Positions 9,961 through 18,435 are shown, counted from the stretch's first letter. The stretch: 64,000 bases of DNA from Bacillus sp. MYb209 (GCF_002975175.1 NZ_PCNZ01000011.1:1-64000), one strand, 5' to 3'. Made by a program: numbers and translations. The notes: a model not told the origin generated them from the sequence alone.

Positions 9961-10350
9961 TTACTTTTTTTCATCCTTCTTCAACTTCTCCATATCATCA
10001 ACTTGGAAGTTCTGGCCGTTAAAGATATCCCATACTACTTGGAAGATACCAGGTACATCGTAAAGCGGAATTGCGTGCTTAATTTCCATAGGTGTACACT
10101 CTGTTCCACCACTTCGAACCATTGCATAAATTAAAGAGCGCATCAGTTTAGCTTCTTTTTCACCTAAAGAAAAGTTAGCCTTCCCTACCATTTCATTCAT
10201 TTCTTTTTCAAACTCATGATACGGTTTCCCATAAGATTCTTCCACATAAGGGAATGATTCAAACGAAAAAATAACAGGGATTTCTACACCCTGTACTTTG
10301 ATTTTATTTATATTTATTTCAACATTAACTAAATCACTTAAACGTGCCAT
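9961..10350 (-). CDS. Tail assembly chaperone (gpG-like)
   Basis: This 129-residue protein lies between the major tail protein and the tape-measure gene, where siphophages encode the tail-assembly chaperone. It is acidic and helical, with an SFESFPYVEESYGKPYHEF motif region near residue 30. The 3' end (9964-9971) carries the slippery heptamer A AAA AAG before TAA, so a fraction of ribosomes should shift to -1 and add the 9740-9955 frame. Family assignment rests mainly on position, length and the frameshift. Confidence 0.8.
   Translation of the reverse strand: MARLSDLVNVEININKIKVQGVEIPVIFSFESFPYVEESYGKPYHEFEKEMNEMVGKANFSLGEKEAKLMRSLIYAMVRSGGTECTPMEIKHAIPLYDVPGIFQVVWDIFNGQNFQVDDMEKLKKDEKK
9964..9970 (-). 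promoter_or_regulatory. Programmed -1 frameshift site A AAA AAG
   Basis: On the minus strand the zero-frame codons are GAA AAA AAG TAA. The A AAA AAG heptamer allows both tRNALys anticodons to re-pair after a -1 slip, avoiding the immediate TAA and entering the 71-codon downstream frame. This is a standard signal in phage tail chaperone genes. I did not model a stimulating RNA structure. Confidence 0.75.
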
Positions 10351-10363
10351 TTACATTCTCCCC

Positions 10364-11002
10364 CTACTGTCCTGTACTTGTTCCCAATGTATTTAATTGA
10401 GATTCATCACAAATAACTTGTTTCATAAAGTCTTTAATTGTAACGCCTGTTGCGGAATCACGAACTTCTGAAAAATCCACTTCCGTTACATCATTGAATA
10501 ATAACGGGGTTGCTTCCATTACTAACGATTGGTCTTTAACCTCTGCTTCTTCGGTTGTTGTCGAGAACTTTTCTTCGGCTGGTGTAATTTGAACACGAGG
10601 ATACCAACGACCAACACGAGAACCATCCGATAATGGAGCAACAAACCCTAAAGCGAACATTGGGAATTCTTTTACTGTCGCTTTATTAAATACCACACCT
10701 TTTGTTGCAATATATCCATAAATTGCATCTTTAACAACCTGTGATAATGCTGCAAAACTTAAAGACAATGTGTATTTACTATTTTTACTTGCATTTACAA
10801 ATAATTTATTACTGGCCCATTTTTGAACTGTCGTACTATTTCCTGCAATCCCAAGTTCAGTAATGATGTCCATTACATAAATATCTTTTTCGTATGTTGG
10901 AATTGCGAGATTTGTATCTTTTCCACCAGTCATCATTGTAATATATAATGATTCAATCCCCACTGGATATAATAAATCCTGCGCTTTTGTTGTCGGTGCC
11001 AT
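10364..11002 (-). CDS. Major tail protein
   Basis: The 212-residue product matches the phi13-type major tail protein family (opening MAPTTKAQDLLYPVG, central beta-rich domain with YGYIATKG and RVGRWYPRVQ). Copies stack into the tail tube around the tape measure. The gene lies between the tail-completion genes and the chaperone genes, the canonical order. The start is ATG with AAGGATGAT upstream. Confidence 0.88.
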   Translation of the reverse strand: MAPTTKAQDLLYPVGIESLYITMMTGGKDTNLAIPTYEKDIYVMDIITELGIAGNSTTVQKWASNKLFVNASKNSKYTLSLSFAALSQVVKDAIYGYIATKGVVFNKATVKEFPMFALGFVAPLSDGSRVGRWYPRVQITPAEEKFSTTTEEAEVKDQSLVMEATPLLFNDVTEVDFSEVRDSATGVTIKDFMKQVICDESQLNTLGTSTGQ

Positions 11003-11007
11003 CTATA

Positions 11008-11391
11008 TCATCCTTCCATCTTATCTATTATTTTTTCTGCTAAAATATCGGCTACTTTGTCACCCTCTGCATCAAATGTGTTTTGAGAAAAGTGTAAGCC
11101 TTTCACATGACCTCTTCCATTCGCTTTTTTATGACCATGTTCAGCTAAATACCAATACCAAGCGCTATCTTCAAATTCCACAGAAACACGATCATTTTTT
11201 ATAACGACTTTCAAGCTATTTTTTAAATGTGTTCTTTTGTTCTTGTTTGAGAGTTTAATATTTGCTTTTAATTTTGATGCAAAATATTTAGCTGCTTCCT
11301 CTAATACATCCATTTCTACTTGCTTATTAACTCTAAGCAACGTATTAATATCTTCTAAAGCATCAGCAAATCCATTATTGTTAGCAGCCAT
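11008..11391 (-). CDS. HK97 gp10-like head-tail protein
   Basis: This 127-residue protein resembles the HK97 gp10 family by the KYFASKLKANIKLSNKNK-type N-terminal helix, the WYWYLAEHGHKK segment near residue 78 and the C-terminal helix. Members act at the head-tail junction or tail terminator. Its start overlaps the stop of the upstream gene by one base, indicating coupled translation. Confidence 0.8.
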   Translation of the reverse strand: MAANNNGFADALEDINTLLRVNKQVEMDVLEEAAKYFASKLKANIKLSNKNKRTHLKNSLKVVIKNDRVSVEFEDSAWYWYLAEHGHKKANGRGHVKGLHFSQNTFDAEGDKVADILAEKIIDKMEG

Positions 11392-11720
11392 TAATTAATA
11401 CACCTCACCGATGTTATGAATTGCGTTACAGTGTCATCATTCTCATCATAGGGAATGCCAAAAAATGAAGCATATTCAACTCCATTTTCATTAAAAATTG
11501 CTGTTAATGGTTCATAATCTTTTTCAGTACCATTTGTAATTACTGCAATTTGATATAAAGGCATTGACTTAATAACTTTAGATGATGCACGTTTATGTGT
11601 TTCGTTCACAAATTCATACACAATGTAAGGATACTTTGCCTTTGAAGGAGCTTCATCACGATAGACTGGAATACCTGATTTTTTCATGATGTCTCTTAAT
11701 TGCTGAAAATTAATTTGCAT
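11391..11720 (-). CDS. Head-tail joining / tail completion protein
   Basis: A 109-residue protein in the connector block. It has an N-terminal helix and KYPYIVYEFVNETHK, a pattern seen in tail-completion proteins that follow head-closure proteins in this phage type. It overlaps the upstream gene by 11 nt. Assignment is by synteny plus weak family resemblance. Confidence 0.65.
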   Translation of the reverse strand: MQINFQQLRDIMKKSGIPVYRDEAPSKAKYPYIVYEFVNETHKRASSKVIKSMPLYQIAVITNGTEKDYEPLTAIFNENGVEYASFFGIPYDENDDTVTQFITSVRCIN

Positions 11721-12042
11721 ATGATAGTGACACCTCCATCATTCGGTCTTCTTCTCGTACATAAATGCGCTCAATATCGTAAATACGACCACCAACTTTT
11801 ACACGGTAATCCTTTTGGTTGTTTTCAATATCTCTATCAATACGAACCTCAATTTTCTTTATAATTTCATTCGTATCTTTGGTTGTAAATTTATCTGTAG
11901 CTGTAACTCCGATATTGTTATAACGAATTTTACGTTCAAATGGATATCCCATCACAACACGGTCTGTTTCTGGATTAATCGTCTCCCCTAATTTGAGAAG
12001 ATCTCCCAGCCATCTGAGTTTATTTGTCTGTCTCTTCGGCAT
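11710..12042 (-). CDS. Phage head closure protein (head-tail adaptor)
   Basis: This 110-residue protein matches the head-closure family (SPP1 gp16-like): a small beta barrel ending in the RVGGRIYDIERIYVREE and MEVSLSY strands. It would close the portal channel after packaging and receive the tail. It overlaps the upstream connector gene by 23 nt and the downstream gene by 11 nt, so this is a tightly coupled set. Confidence 0.75.
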   Translation of the reverse strand: MPKRQTNKLRWLGDLLKLGETINPETDRVVMGYPFERKIRYNNIGVTATDKFTTKDTNEIIKKIEVRIDRDIENNQKDYRVKVGGRIYDIERIYVREEDRMMEVSLSYAN

Positions 12043-12280
12043 CGTATACCTCCTGGATGAAGAAAGGTGTCATTGCATCAAGTGCCTGACCTAATTCTTT
12101 TTCCGCTACACGATATTCATAAAAAATACCTGCGCACATAATGACCAGGTACTCCACTTCTCTTCCACATGATTTTTTTACGTACCGCTGCCCTTGTTCA
12201 ATATAAAAAGGGAGCATAGATTCATCCATGCCCTCTTCCCAATGAATATGAGATTTTAATCTCTCAATTAAATCATCCAT
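12020..12280 (-). CDS. Head-tail connector protein (gp6/gp15-like)
   Basis: The 86-residue, mostly helical protein follows the capsid gene directly and looks like the HK97 gp6/SPP1 gp15 connector family, which forms the ring beneath the portal. It begins MDDLIERLKSHIHWEE and has a central AGIFYEYR helix. Evidence is length, helix content and position. Confidence 0.7.
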   Translation of the reverse strand: MDDLIERLKSHIHWEEGMDESMLPFYIEQGQRYVKKSCGREVEYLVIMCAGIFYEYRVAEKELGQALDAMTPFFIQEVYDAEETDK

Positions 12281-12281
12281 A

Positions 12282-13586
12282 TTAAACTCCTGTAGAAGCT
12301 GCTAAAACATATTTATAAACTGGAACCTCAAATGGTGAGTGAATTAATTGAGCATCTAATAGATTCCAAATACGGAAACCTACACGATTTGTACGTGAGA
12401 ATAACTCAACTAATTTTTGTACTTCTAATGAGCCGATAACATCTTGAATATAGAATTTCGAGAAGTCACCAAAATAGAACACTGGTGTATCTGGTGAATC
12501 AGGAATGTCAATTGCATCCTCTTCTTCAACTGGGAAGCCTAATAATGTATATCCAATTCCACCTTCTGCTTGATTAAATGGACGAAGCAACGGGAAGCCA
12601 TCATCTGTTTTCATTGTTTCGATTTTAGTTAATGCTGCCGTATTTAATACCCATCGTGCTTTTTTACGTACTTCTTTAACTGGCGTGTTCTTCATTTTTA
12701 CTAATGCGTTGTATAAATCTTTTTCATCCGTTTTAAACTCAACAGCTTTCTTTGCTAATGCGCCATCATTTACGTTATTAGCTTCATCGCCATTAACCAT
12801 ATATTGAGTTTCTTTACGAACATAAGCTTTCTTCAATTCATCCATCACGATTTGCTCAATTGGTAACCCAGTGCGTGCTAATAATTTTTTCGTTACAGTT
12901 GCAAGCGCATCAAACTCTGTTGGAGATAGTTCGATCTCATCGAATTCAATATCCGTTTCCGGGATTTCATTATTTGTTCGCTCATTTTTATGACCTTGAG
13001 CTTCTGCCTTTTTAACTAAAATAGGATACTTAATATTTTCTTTTGTTTTTACTCCTGTTCCTAATCGACGTAAAAAGTTTTCTTCTTGAGCATACGTAAT
13101 AATTTCTTTACTTAAGAAATCTGGAATAGTAACAGAACCATTACCAGTAACTAACCCTAACGCGCGAGCTTCCCTTTCATCAATATTACCCACAATATAA
13201 TTAGCAAAAGCTGAACGAGTTTCCTTTTCTTTGTTTTTAGTAGATTCATGACCTTTAGTAGAAAGACCTGTTCCAATAGATGCCATAATTGCGGAACGTT
13301 GTTCTTCTGACAGTTCAGTTTTTGTATCGGGATTTCCCTCTTTTTCATCAGGATTTTCTTTTTTCTCATCTTTCTCTTTGCCTGGATCTTCTTCTTTTTC
13401 GTCTGCTTCTAATTTTGCTAATTCATCAGCAAGAGTTTGCGCTTCTTTTGTTAATGCTTCTACTTCAGCCTTAACTGCTGCTAAATCTTCTGAACGAACT
13501 TCACCCTTCTCTACTTTCCCTTGTAATTCTTCCAAACGAGCTTTATTTCGCGCTTGAGATCCTTTTAAGATTTCTTTTAAATTCAT
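12282..13586 (-). CDS. HK97-type major capsid protein with scaffold domain
   Basis: The 434-residue protein has a highly charged, coiled-coil N-terminal region (about 10-110, many Glu/Lys) corresponding to the HK97 delta/scaffold domain removed by the prohead protease. The HK97 fold follows, including EIELSPTEFDALATVTKK and the C-terminal FRIWNLLDAQLI strand. I chose ATG at 13586 because GGAGGAAATGTAAA precedes it; an upstream in-frame start at 13607 lacks support. The protease gene ends 2 nt upstream. Confidence 0.92.
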   Translation of the reverse strand: MNLKEILKGSQARNKARLEELQGKVEKGEVRSEDLAAVKAEVEALTKEAQTLADELAKLEADEKEEDPGKEKDEKKENPDEKEGNPDTKTELSEEQRSAIMASIGTGLSTKGHESTKNKEKETRSAFANYIVGNIDEREARALGLVTGNGSVTIPDFLSKEIITYAQEENFLRRLGTGVKTKENIKYPILVKKAEAQGHKNERTNNEIPETDIEFDEIELSPTEFDALATVTKKLLARTGLPIEQIVMDELKKAYVRKETQYMVNGDEANNVNDGALAKKAVEFKTDEKDLYNALVKMKNTPVKEVRKKARWVLNTAALTKIETMKTDDGFPLLRPFNQAEGGIGYTLLGFPVEEEDAIDIPDSPDTPVFYFGDFSKFYIQDVIGSLEVQKLVELFSRTNRVGFRIWNLLDAQLIHSPFEVPVYKYVLAASTGV

Positions 13587-13587
13587 T

Positions 13588-14172
13588 TTACATTTCCTCC
13601 AGAACATTTTTTATTTGTTTGATAAGATTATTTCTTTCTTCTACATTGTCATCTTCAAGAATGGTTTTTACAGTTGCTGCTTCACTTCTCATTTCAATCA
13701 TGGCGGTATTTTCGCCCCTGGTTTCAATGGAAGTGGCAACATATGCTGGTGTCATATCCAAAATAGACACTTCTAAAAGCTCTAGTTCTTCAATAGAACG
13801 CTTTTGAACACCAGATTCGCCCTCTTCCCATGAATCTTTTTCAGAAACAAAACCAAATGACCAACCACGCAATTCTTTATCCTTGGCTTTTTGAATCACT
13901 TGTTCATCTGTAACCGTAGCAATGGCTCTTAAACCAATATTATCTTCATACAATTCCAGATTTCCGTTTTCAATAGAGCCAAGCTTTCTATTTTTATCGT
14001 GGTTAAAAAGCAAGTCCACATTCTTTGCTTTCTTTAACGCTTTTTCAAACGTCTTAGGGGCAATCTTCTCTTTGAAATATCCTCTTGGTGAAGGCAACAT
14101 GCGACTTTCTCTGTCCACAACATTCACATAGCCATCAAGTATGACTTGATTCCCTCGGACCTCAATTTTCAT
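13588..14172 (-). CDS. HK97-family prohead protease (S78/U35)
   Basis: The 194-residue enzyme cleaves the scaffold domain from the capsid precursor during head maturation. Catalytic features visible are LLFNHDKNRKLGSI (His) and ELRGWSFGFVSE (Ser). The frame is open upstream to 14421, but ATG at 14172 has AGGGGGTGAAGAG before it and overlaps the portal stop by 11 nt, so the longer version is rejected. Gene order portal-protease-capsid is the classic HK97 arrangement. Confidence 0.9.
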   Translation of the reverse strand: MKIEVRGNQVILDGYVNVVDRESRMLPSPRGYFKEKIAPKTFEKALKKAKNVDLLFNHDKNRKLGSIENGNLELYEDNIGLRAIATVTDEQVIQKAKDKELRGWSFGFVSEKDSWEEGESGVQKRSIEELELLEVSILDMTPAYVATSIETRGENTAMIEMRSEAATVKTILEDDNVEERNNLIKQIKNVLEEM

Positions 14173-15346
14173 TCTCTTCACCCCCTCCCAATAACTCACC
14201 TGTAGTCTGCGTCTCACCAATTTTCGATAAATCATTAGAAATATAGATTGCTTGTGACTCAGGTGTATTTTGTTTAGGGAATCCGAGCATATCGGCAACA
14301 TTGTCAGGTGAAGTAATGGCTGTACGCACAAGGTTATAACCGATATTTGTCTTGTTGCTATAAGTGACAAAATCAAGAATATTAATCTTGAATTTAATTC
14401 GTTTCCCCGAATTTTGACCATAAAAAAGAAGACTCAAATGGTCTTCAAAATTTTTCATTATTGGTCTTACTGCTTTGTTGTGTATATACATCATTGCTTT
14501 TTCAATATCTTCTTTGATTAGCTCTGTGTATGTATCCACATTTACACCTAAAAACTTACCCAAATCCTTTTTGTATACATTTAGGTATGCTAGGGTCTTT
14601 TCATCGTCTAACGGGCTTTTAAGCGTGTCTATTGAGTACCCTTTTCCAAGAGGTATCATTTTTACAGACCTTGATTCATCGATTGATTCCAGTTGGTCTA
14701 AAATTGCATTGATTAACTTTGACTGCGCACCATTCTGTGGATTAATATGGGCATCCAAATTTAACAAGAATGCTAATAAACCACCCTTTTTATATTTGTC
14801 AGTTAAAGTTTTCTCAGCTGACATAACGCCCTCGAGTGTATCTCTTCCTAAATCAAGAATACCTTTTCCTCTTAAATGATCTGCACCAATATTTTTCACA
14901 TGACGAATCATAAACGGAGGGATTTCTTCCCCACCGATGTTAAAATGTTCTACTAAATTATCATCTAACTCTGTAAAAACACTTGAAGCTAAATGTATTT
15001 GAGTGCCATTTAATATAGGGAACGTTTCTCCCTCGAGCAAATAGGTATTTGTCATTAACTTAATGAATTCAGATTGCGTTAGATAATCATTAGGATTCTT
15101 TAAAATACGAAGTGCAATGTCATCTTTAATTTCATTCCCAAATTCATCTTCCACAACAATATCAGCCAATAACATTTGATTGCTAATATCTTGTAACAAT
15201 TCATAAACATCACTAGATTCCAAGATATTTGAATCCGTAACATATACGCCACCGTAACGAATACTTTTTCCTAAAACATCATCAAGATAGCCGCGCTTTT
15301 CTAGCTTTCGATACAAATAATTTGAAAACCTATCCCTTAAACCCAA
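14162..15346 (-). CDS. Phage portal protein (HK97 family)
   Basis: The 394-residue protein forms the dodecameric portal through which the terminase packages DNA. Typical features are the N-terminal helix, the DDIALRILKNPNDYLTQSEF segment, and the central GADHLRGKGIL and TDKYKKGG motifs. I place the start at TTG 15346 with AAAGGCGGTGA upstream, not the in-frame TTG at 15364 that lies before this ribosome binding site. A weak promoter-like TTGTCT-17 nt-TTAAAT lies at 15413-15441, useful because a terminator separates this gene from the terminase. Confidence 0.88.
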   Translation of the reverse strand: MGLRDRFSNYLYRKLEKRGYLDDVLGKSIRYGGVYVTDSNILESSDVYELLQDISNQMLLADIVVEDEFGNEIKDDIALRILKNPNDYLTQSEFIKLMTNTYLLEGETFPILNGTQIHLASSVFTELDDNLVEHFNIGGEEIPPFMIRHVKNIGADHLRGKGILDLGRDTLEGVMSAEKTLTDKYKKGGLLAFLLNLDAHINPQNGAQSKLINAILDQLESIDESRSVKMIPLGKGYSIDTLKSPLDDEKTLAYLNVYKKDLGKFLGVNVDTYTELIKEDIEKAMMYIHNKAVRPIMKNFEDHLSLLFYGQNSGKRIKFKINILDFVTYSNKTNIGYNLVRTAITSPDNVADMLGFPKQNTPESQAIYISNDLSKIGETQTTGELLGGGEENEN

Positions 15347-15351
15347 TTTCT

Positions 15352-15393
15352 CACCGCCTTTCAATTAACGAACGTTTCCGGATCCGTTAAAGT
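15352..15393. repeat. Direct repeat copy A flanking the Cys-rich gene
   Basis: This copy shares its first 18 bases (CACCGCCTTTCAATTAAC) exactly with 15884-15925, and most of the next 24 (CCGTTAAA is common). Copy A contains the portal ribosome binding site (minus strand AAAGGCGGTG). The pair brackets about 490 bp that contain the plus-strand gene. Confidence 0.75.
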
Positions 15394-15412
15394 AACTTTG
15401 TTCGTATTTTAA

Positions 15413-15441
15413 ATTTAAGCTTTGCTATGCATGTTAGACAA
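15413..15441 (-). promoter_or_regulatory. Possible portal-gene promoter
   Basis: On the minus strand TTGTCT and TTAAAT are separated by 17 nt, about 70 nt upstream of the portal start. The match to the sigma-A consensus is weak. It is listed because the strong terminator at 15951-15974 would otherwise separate portal from the terminase transcript. Confidence 0.25.
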
Positions 15442-15523
15442 TTATGCATGGACAATTCCCCAAAAAGTATACAGCTAAATATAATATTGTGGAAAACAAG
15501 ATTAAGATAAGGAGTGATTGTCT

Positions 15524-15853
15524 TTGTATCGTCAGTATTGTTATAAAGTCCCTTATACCTATGCCCAATGTATGGCGGATTGCACATCTGGAGATAATCC
15601 AGGTTTCGATTATGAATGTCGGCCTATATGTTGGCAGTATAAAACAAGACCTTGGTATCTACAATGTACAAGACCTACGGCATATACACCTTATGGCATG
15701 AGTCAAGCAGCACCTTACATTCCACAGCCGAATTATTATCCATATTCCTATTTTCCTATGCAACCTTCTTTTCACTGCCCTCCTGATTCTATAAAATGGT
15801 GGGTATGCGACGATGGGCCTACCAATTGTCATTGGGAATGCCTTCCAACTTAG
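15524..15853 (+). CDS. Cys/Tyr/Pro-rich small protein, unknown
   Basis: This ~109-residue protein has ten Cys and an unusually high Tyr, Pro and Trp content (YRQYCYKVPYTYAQCMADC at the N-terminus; CDDGPTNCHWEC near the end). I recognise no family. The composition recalls disulfide-linked spore-surface proteins of Bacillus, which is only a suggestion. TTG at 15524 has AAGGAG at good spacing; TTG at 15518 is too close. The gene faces the late operon, lies between 42-bp direct repeats and is followed by a bidirectional terminator at 15951. It is probably an inserted conversion gene. Confidence 0.65.
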   Translation: MYRQYCYKVPYTYAQCMADCTSGDNPGFDYECRPICWQYKTRPWYLQCTRPTAYTPYGMSQAAPYIPQPNYYPYSYFPMQPSFHCPPDSIKWWVCDDGPTNCHWECLPT

Positions 15854-15883
15854 TGCTTGAGTATTTGCCGAGAGCCAATCAAA

Positions 15884-15925
15884 CACCGCCTTTCAATTAA
15901 CAAATGTTTCAATTTCCGTTAAAAC
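15884..15925. repeat. Direct repeat copy B flanking the Cys-rich gene
   Basis: Second copy of the repeat at 15352-15393, 532 bp away. It keeps the AAAGGCGGTG ribosome binding site on the minus strand but no gene starts properly behind it, so it looks like a relic of the portal leader left by an insertion or duplication. Confidence 0.7.
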
Positions 15926-15950
15926 TTTTTTGTTGACATTTTACAAAAGA

Positions 15951-15974
15951 AAAAGGACCTTTTTTGGTCCTTTT
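15951..15974. terminator. Bidirectional intrinsic terminator
   Basis: AAAAGGACC and GGTCCTTTT form a perfect stem with a six-base loop and U-runs on both strands. It can end the S74 gene (minus) and the Cys-rich gene (plus). Confidence 0.8.
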
Positions 15975-15995
15975 GATTAATTCCTTCTTTCCGGT

Positions 15996-16544
15996 TTATC
16001 TCTTAGACTCAAGAGCTAATAAACGAGCCTCAAGTTTAGCTAAATTCTTATGTAATTCAGCATTTTCAGCCTCGAGTTTCTCATTTAGCCCTTGAATAGC
16101 CGCCAAGGCTACACCTTGTAAATCAATAGTTGAAATATGTTTACTATCATCACCATCAAGTCCAAAGGTGGCATTAAAGTCCTGAGCAGTTGGGCCAATA
16201 TGACATCCTTCAGATGTGTCGTTTTTATAGTTCCAAGTCTGAATTGGCACACTCGCTAACTTATCAAGAACTTCAAGCGTGTTAACACTCAAGAAATTCT
16301 CCTTGGCGTTTTTGTCACTGATGAGCCTAACCCCGCGTGCATAGACGTCAAAATCTGCAGAGATGTTACCCTTTACATCCATGTTACCTGCTGCCAAGAC
16401 ACCACCAATATTATTAACTTGAAAGACGACGGCGCCTTGAGGAGAAAATCCATAGATAAGCATTCCCAGGTTTGCAAAATTAGTAACATGTAAAGCTGCA
16501 ACATTTTTCACATTAGACTCTAAGTATTCCGGAGGCCCTGCCAT
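15996..16544 (-). CDS. Stand-alone peptidase S74 (tail-fibre chaperone) domain protein
   Basis: This 182-residue protein has a short beta-rich N-terminal part (about 1-75, with NMDVKGNISADFDVYARG) and a C-terminal S74 intramolecular chaperone domain: SDKNAKENF near residue 78, VPIQTWNYK, HIGPTAQDF, ISTIDLQGVALAAIQGL and a final coiled coil. S74 domains normally trimerise and then cleave themselves from spikes and fibres. Here the domain is almost alone and lies between the terminase and portal genes, far from the tail genes. It starts at ATG behind AAGGGGGG and ends in a terminator. It could be an accessory fibre or a lysogen surface protein. Confidence 0.8.
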   Translation of the reverse strand: MAGPPEYLESNVKNVAALHVTNFANLGMLIYGFSPQGAVVFQVNNIGGVLAAGNMDVKGNISADFDVYARGVRLISDKNAKENFLSVNTLEVLDKLASVPIQTWNYKNDTSEGCHIGPTAQDFNATFGLDGDDSKHISTIDLQGVALAAIQGLNEKLEAENAELHKNLAKLEARLLALESKR

Positions 16545-16657
16545 TTGAATCCCCCCTTAAATGTCATTTAAATTAACTAGATATCGGTAAAAGTTTTACA
16601 TTACAAATATATTTTCAATGTTATATTTTAGAACTCCCTAAAATCATCATTCACGTT

Positions 16658-18379
16658 TCACCTATAAATCTCATTAATTAAATCATCCATATCTTCACCA
16701 TCTATATCTTCCATCTGCATCATAGTTTCTTTATGAGCAACTAAAAAAGCCACAAATCCATCAATCTTTTTCTTTGATTGACGTTTTGAAGGCCCCTTCA
16801 TTCCATTCATATTCACTATTACTACTAGGTTTAATGCACAATATATAAACAATGGATTGTCTGTAAACAAACGCTCTTCATAAATTAAACGTTCTGCATC
16901 ATCAATCATAGCGTTCATTACGTTTGGATACTGATTAACTACTAAACACTCGAGACCAAGATTCTCACACTTTTCAATGAGTTTTTGAGACATGGCTGGA
17001 TCATAGTTTAGTTGGTGCACATCGTATAATTCCATGCATTCTTTGATGTAATCCAATACTTGATCCTGGTCAATCATTTTACCATCACAAAACTGAACGT
17101 AACCGCGCTCAACTAAGTCTGTATAAGGAACATTGTCCTCCTTTTCACGAAACTCAATGTCTGCATTCGGTATGAAGTACATCTGTTTAACCTTCAGAAT
17201 GGCTTTCCCGTCTTCATCATAAGTCGGAAAGTTCAAGTTCACGCAAGTTAAGTCTGTTGTTTTTGACAAATCGAGACCAAGATAACAAGTTTCACCTGCA
17301 AGGTCACCGAGGTCTTCCACAAGGACATGCTGCACCTGATCTTGTTCAAAATAATTCTCAGCACCATTAACGAATACGTTTAAATGTTTAGAAAGAAACT
17401 CGGCTTTCTTGTGTGCTGAACGTGATGCTGAGATGAATTCAGTTTCAAGTGCACTCATCGTTACAGACACACCAATATTCGGGTTAACCATCTCCCAAAC
17501 ATTTCTGTCTGTCCAATCATAGTTCTTGTTAGGTTCGTATATCATGACAAAACTTGAATCATTATCATCACGTTTCAATACTTCTTTTGCTTCACGATAC
17601 ACTCGCATACCAACGCTAGATGAACCTTTACCAGCCGTTGATATATTAAACATAATCGGCTCAGCACGAGAAACTTGCGCTGATTTAAAGTTATCGTACT
17701 GATCCATATTTTCTTGAGCATGAAGCTCATCGTTTAAAATGAAGTGTGGATTGGAACCCTCAATGGATTGTATGTTTTTACTCATTACTATGAATTGGTT
17801 CTGATAAGCCAAATCATCACGAATATAGTCATAGGTCACACTGGAAATTGTACCTTTTGGTCCTTTATAAATGTGTGAGCAATCCATTAATACATCATGG
17901 TTCATAATTGTTGCTGCAAATGGCTTTGCTGCATATTGCGCCTGGTTAAAATCACTCGCACAACAATAACAATCGGCACTGAGTACTCCTTCACCGTACA
18001 TCGCATAACCAAGAGCACCAACACCGATTAAGGTTTTACCATTTTTCTTAGGAACCTGGATATAAGCTTCACGGGTAACACGAACAACTTTACCTTTTTC
18101 ATTCTTATGAACCCATCCATAAATCCATGAGTAAGCGAATTTTTCCCACTCCTCTAGAATAAAAGGTTGTCCAGCTAAATCACCTTTAGTATGACGGACA
18201 AACGTTTCTACCCAATCCATCATTTCATTTGCACGGTCCACATCGAACCAAATATCTTTACGCTTTTTCCATTTATAATAACGATCTACCATTGCTTTGA
18301 TAGTATCGGGATATTTTTTAGGGTTCTTTCTTACTTGTTTTGCATAAATCTCTGCATAGTTAATGCCACGTTCAATCAC
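16658..18379 (-). CDS. Terminase large subunit (TerL)
   Basis: The 573-residue packaging motor has an N-terminal ATPase with a Walker-A-like VPKKNGKT (about 109-117), a Walker-B region ILNDELHAQ, and a C-terminal RNase-H-type nuclease opening with GLDLSKTTD. I chose GTG at 18379, which has GGAGGTGGTG upstream; the in-frame ATG at 18418 lies before that signal. It pairs with the P27-type small subunit at 19026, from which it is separated by an inserted gene. Confidence 0.93.
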   Translation of the reverse strand: MIERGINYAEIYAKQVRKNPKKYPDTIKAMVDRYYKWKKRKDIWFDVDRANEMMDWVETFVRHTKGDLAGQPFILEEWEKFAYSWIYGWVHKNEKGKVVRVTREAYIQVPKKNGKTLIGVGALGYAMYGEGVLSADCYCCASDFNQAQYAAKPFAATIMNHDVLMDCSHIYKGPKGTISSVTYDYIRDDLAYQNQFIVMSKNIQSIEGSNPHFILNDELHAQENMDQYDNFKSAQVSRAEPIMFNISTAGKGSSSVGMRVYREAKEVLKRDDNDSSFVMIYEPNKNYDWTDRNVWEMVNPNIGVSVTMSALETEFISASRSAHKKAEFLSKHLNVFVNGAENYFEQDQVQHVLVEDLGDLAGETCYLGLDLSKTTDLTCVNLNFPTYDEDGKAILKVKQMYFIPNADIEFREKEDNVPYTDLVERGYVQFCDGKMIDQDQVLDYIKECMELYDVHQLNYDPAMSQKLIEKCENLGLECLVVNQYPNVMNAMIDDAERLIYEERLFTDNPLFIYCALNLVVIVNMNGMKGPSKRQSKKKIDGFVAFLVAHKETMMQMEDIDGEDMDDLINEIYR

Positions 18380-18435
18380 ATAAACACCACCTCCAAGGCA
18401 TAATAAAAAGCCACACAAATGTGTGACCTAATTTT

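Noticed and set aside
13289-13474. Plus-strand Leu-rich frame inside the capsid gene
   Set aside because: It is the antisense reading of the charged scaffold region of the capsid gene, which explains its Leu/Phe-rich composition.
14173-14421. Upstream extension of the prohead protease frame
   Set aside because: The extra 83 residues overlap the portal gene and lack protein character; the ATG at 14172 has a strong ribosome binding site.
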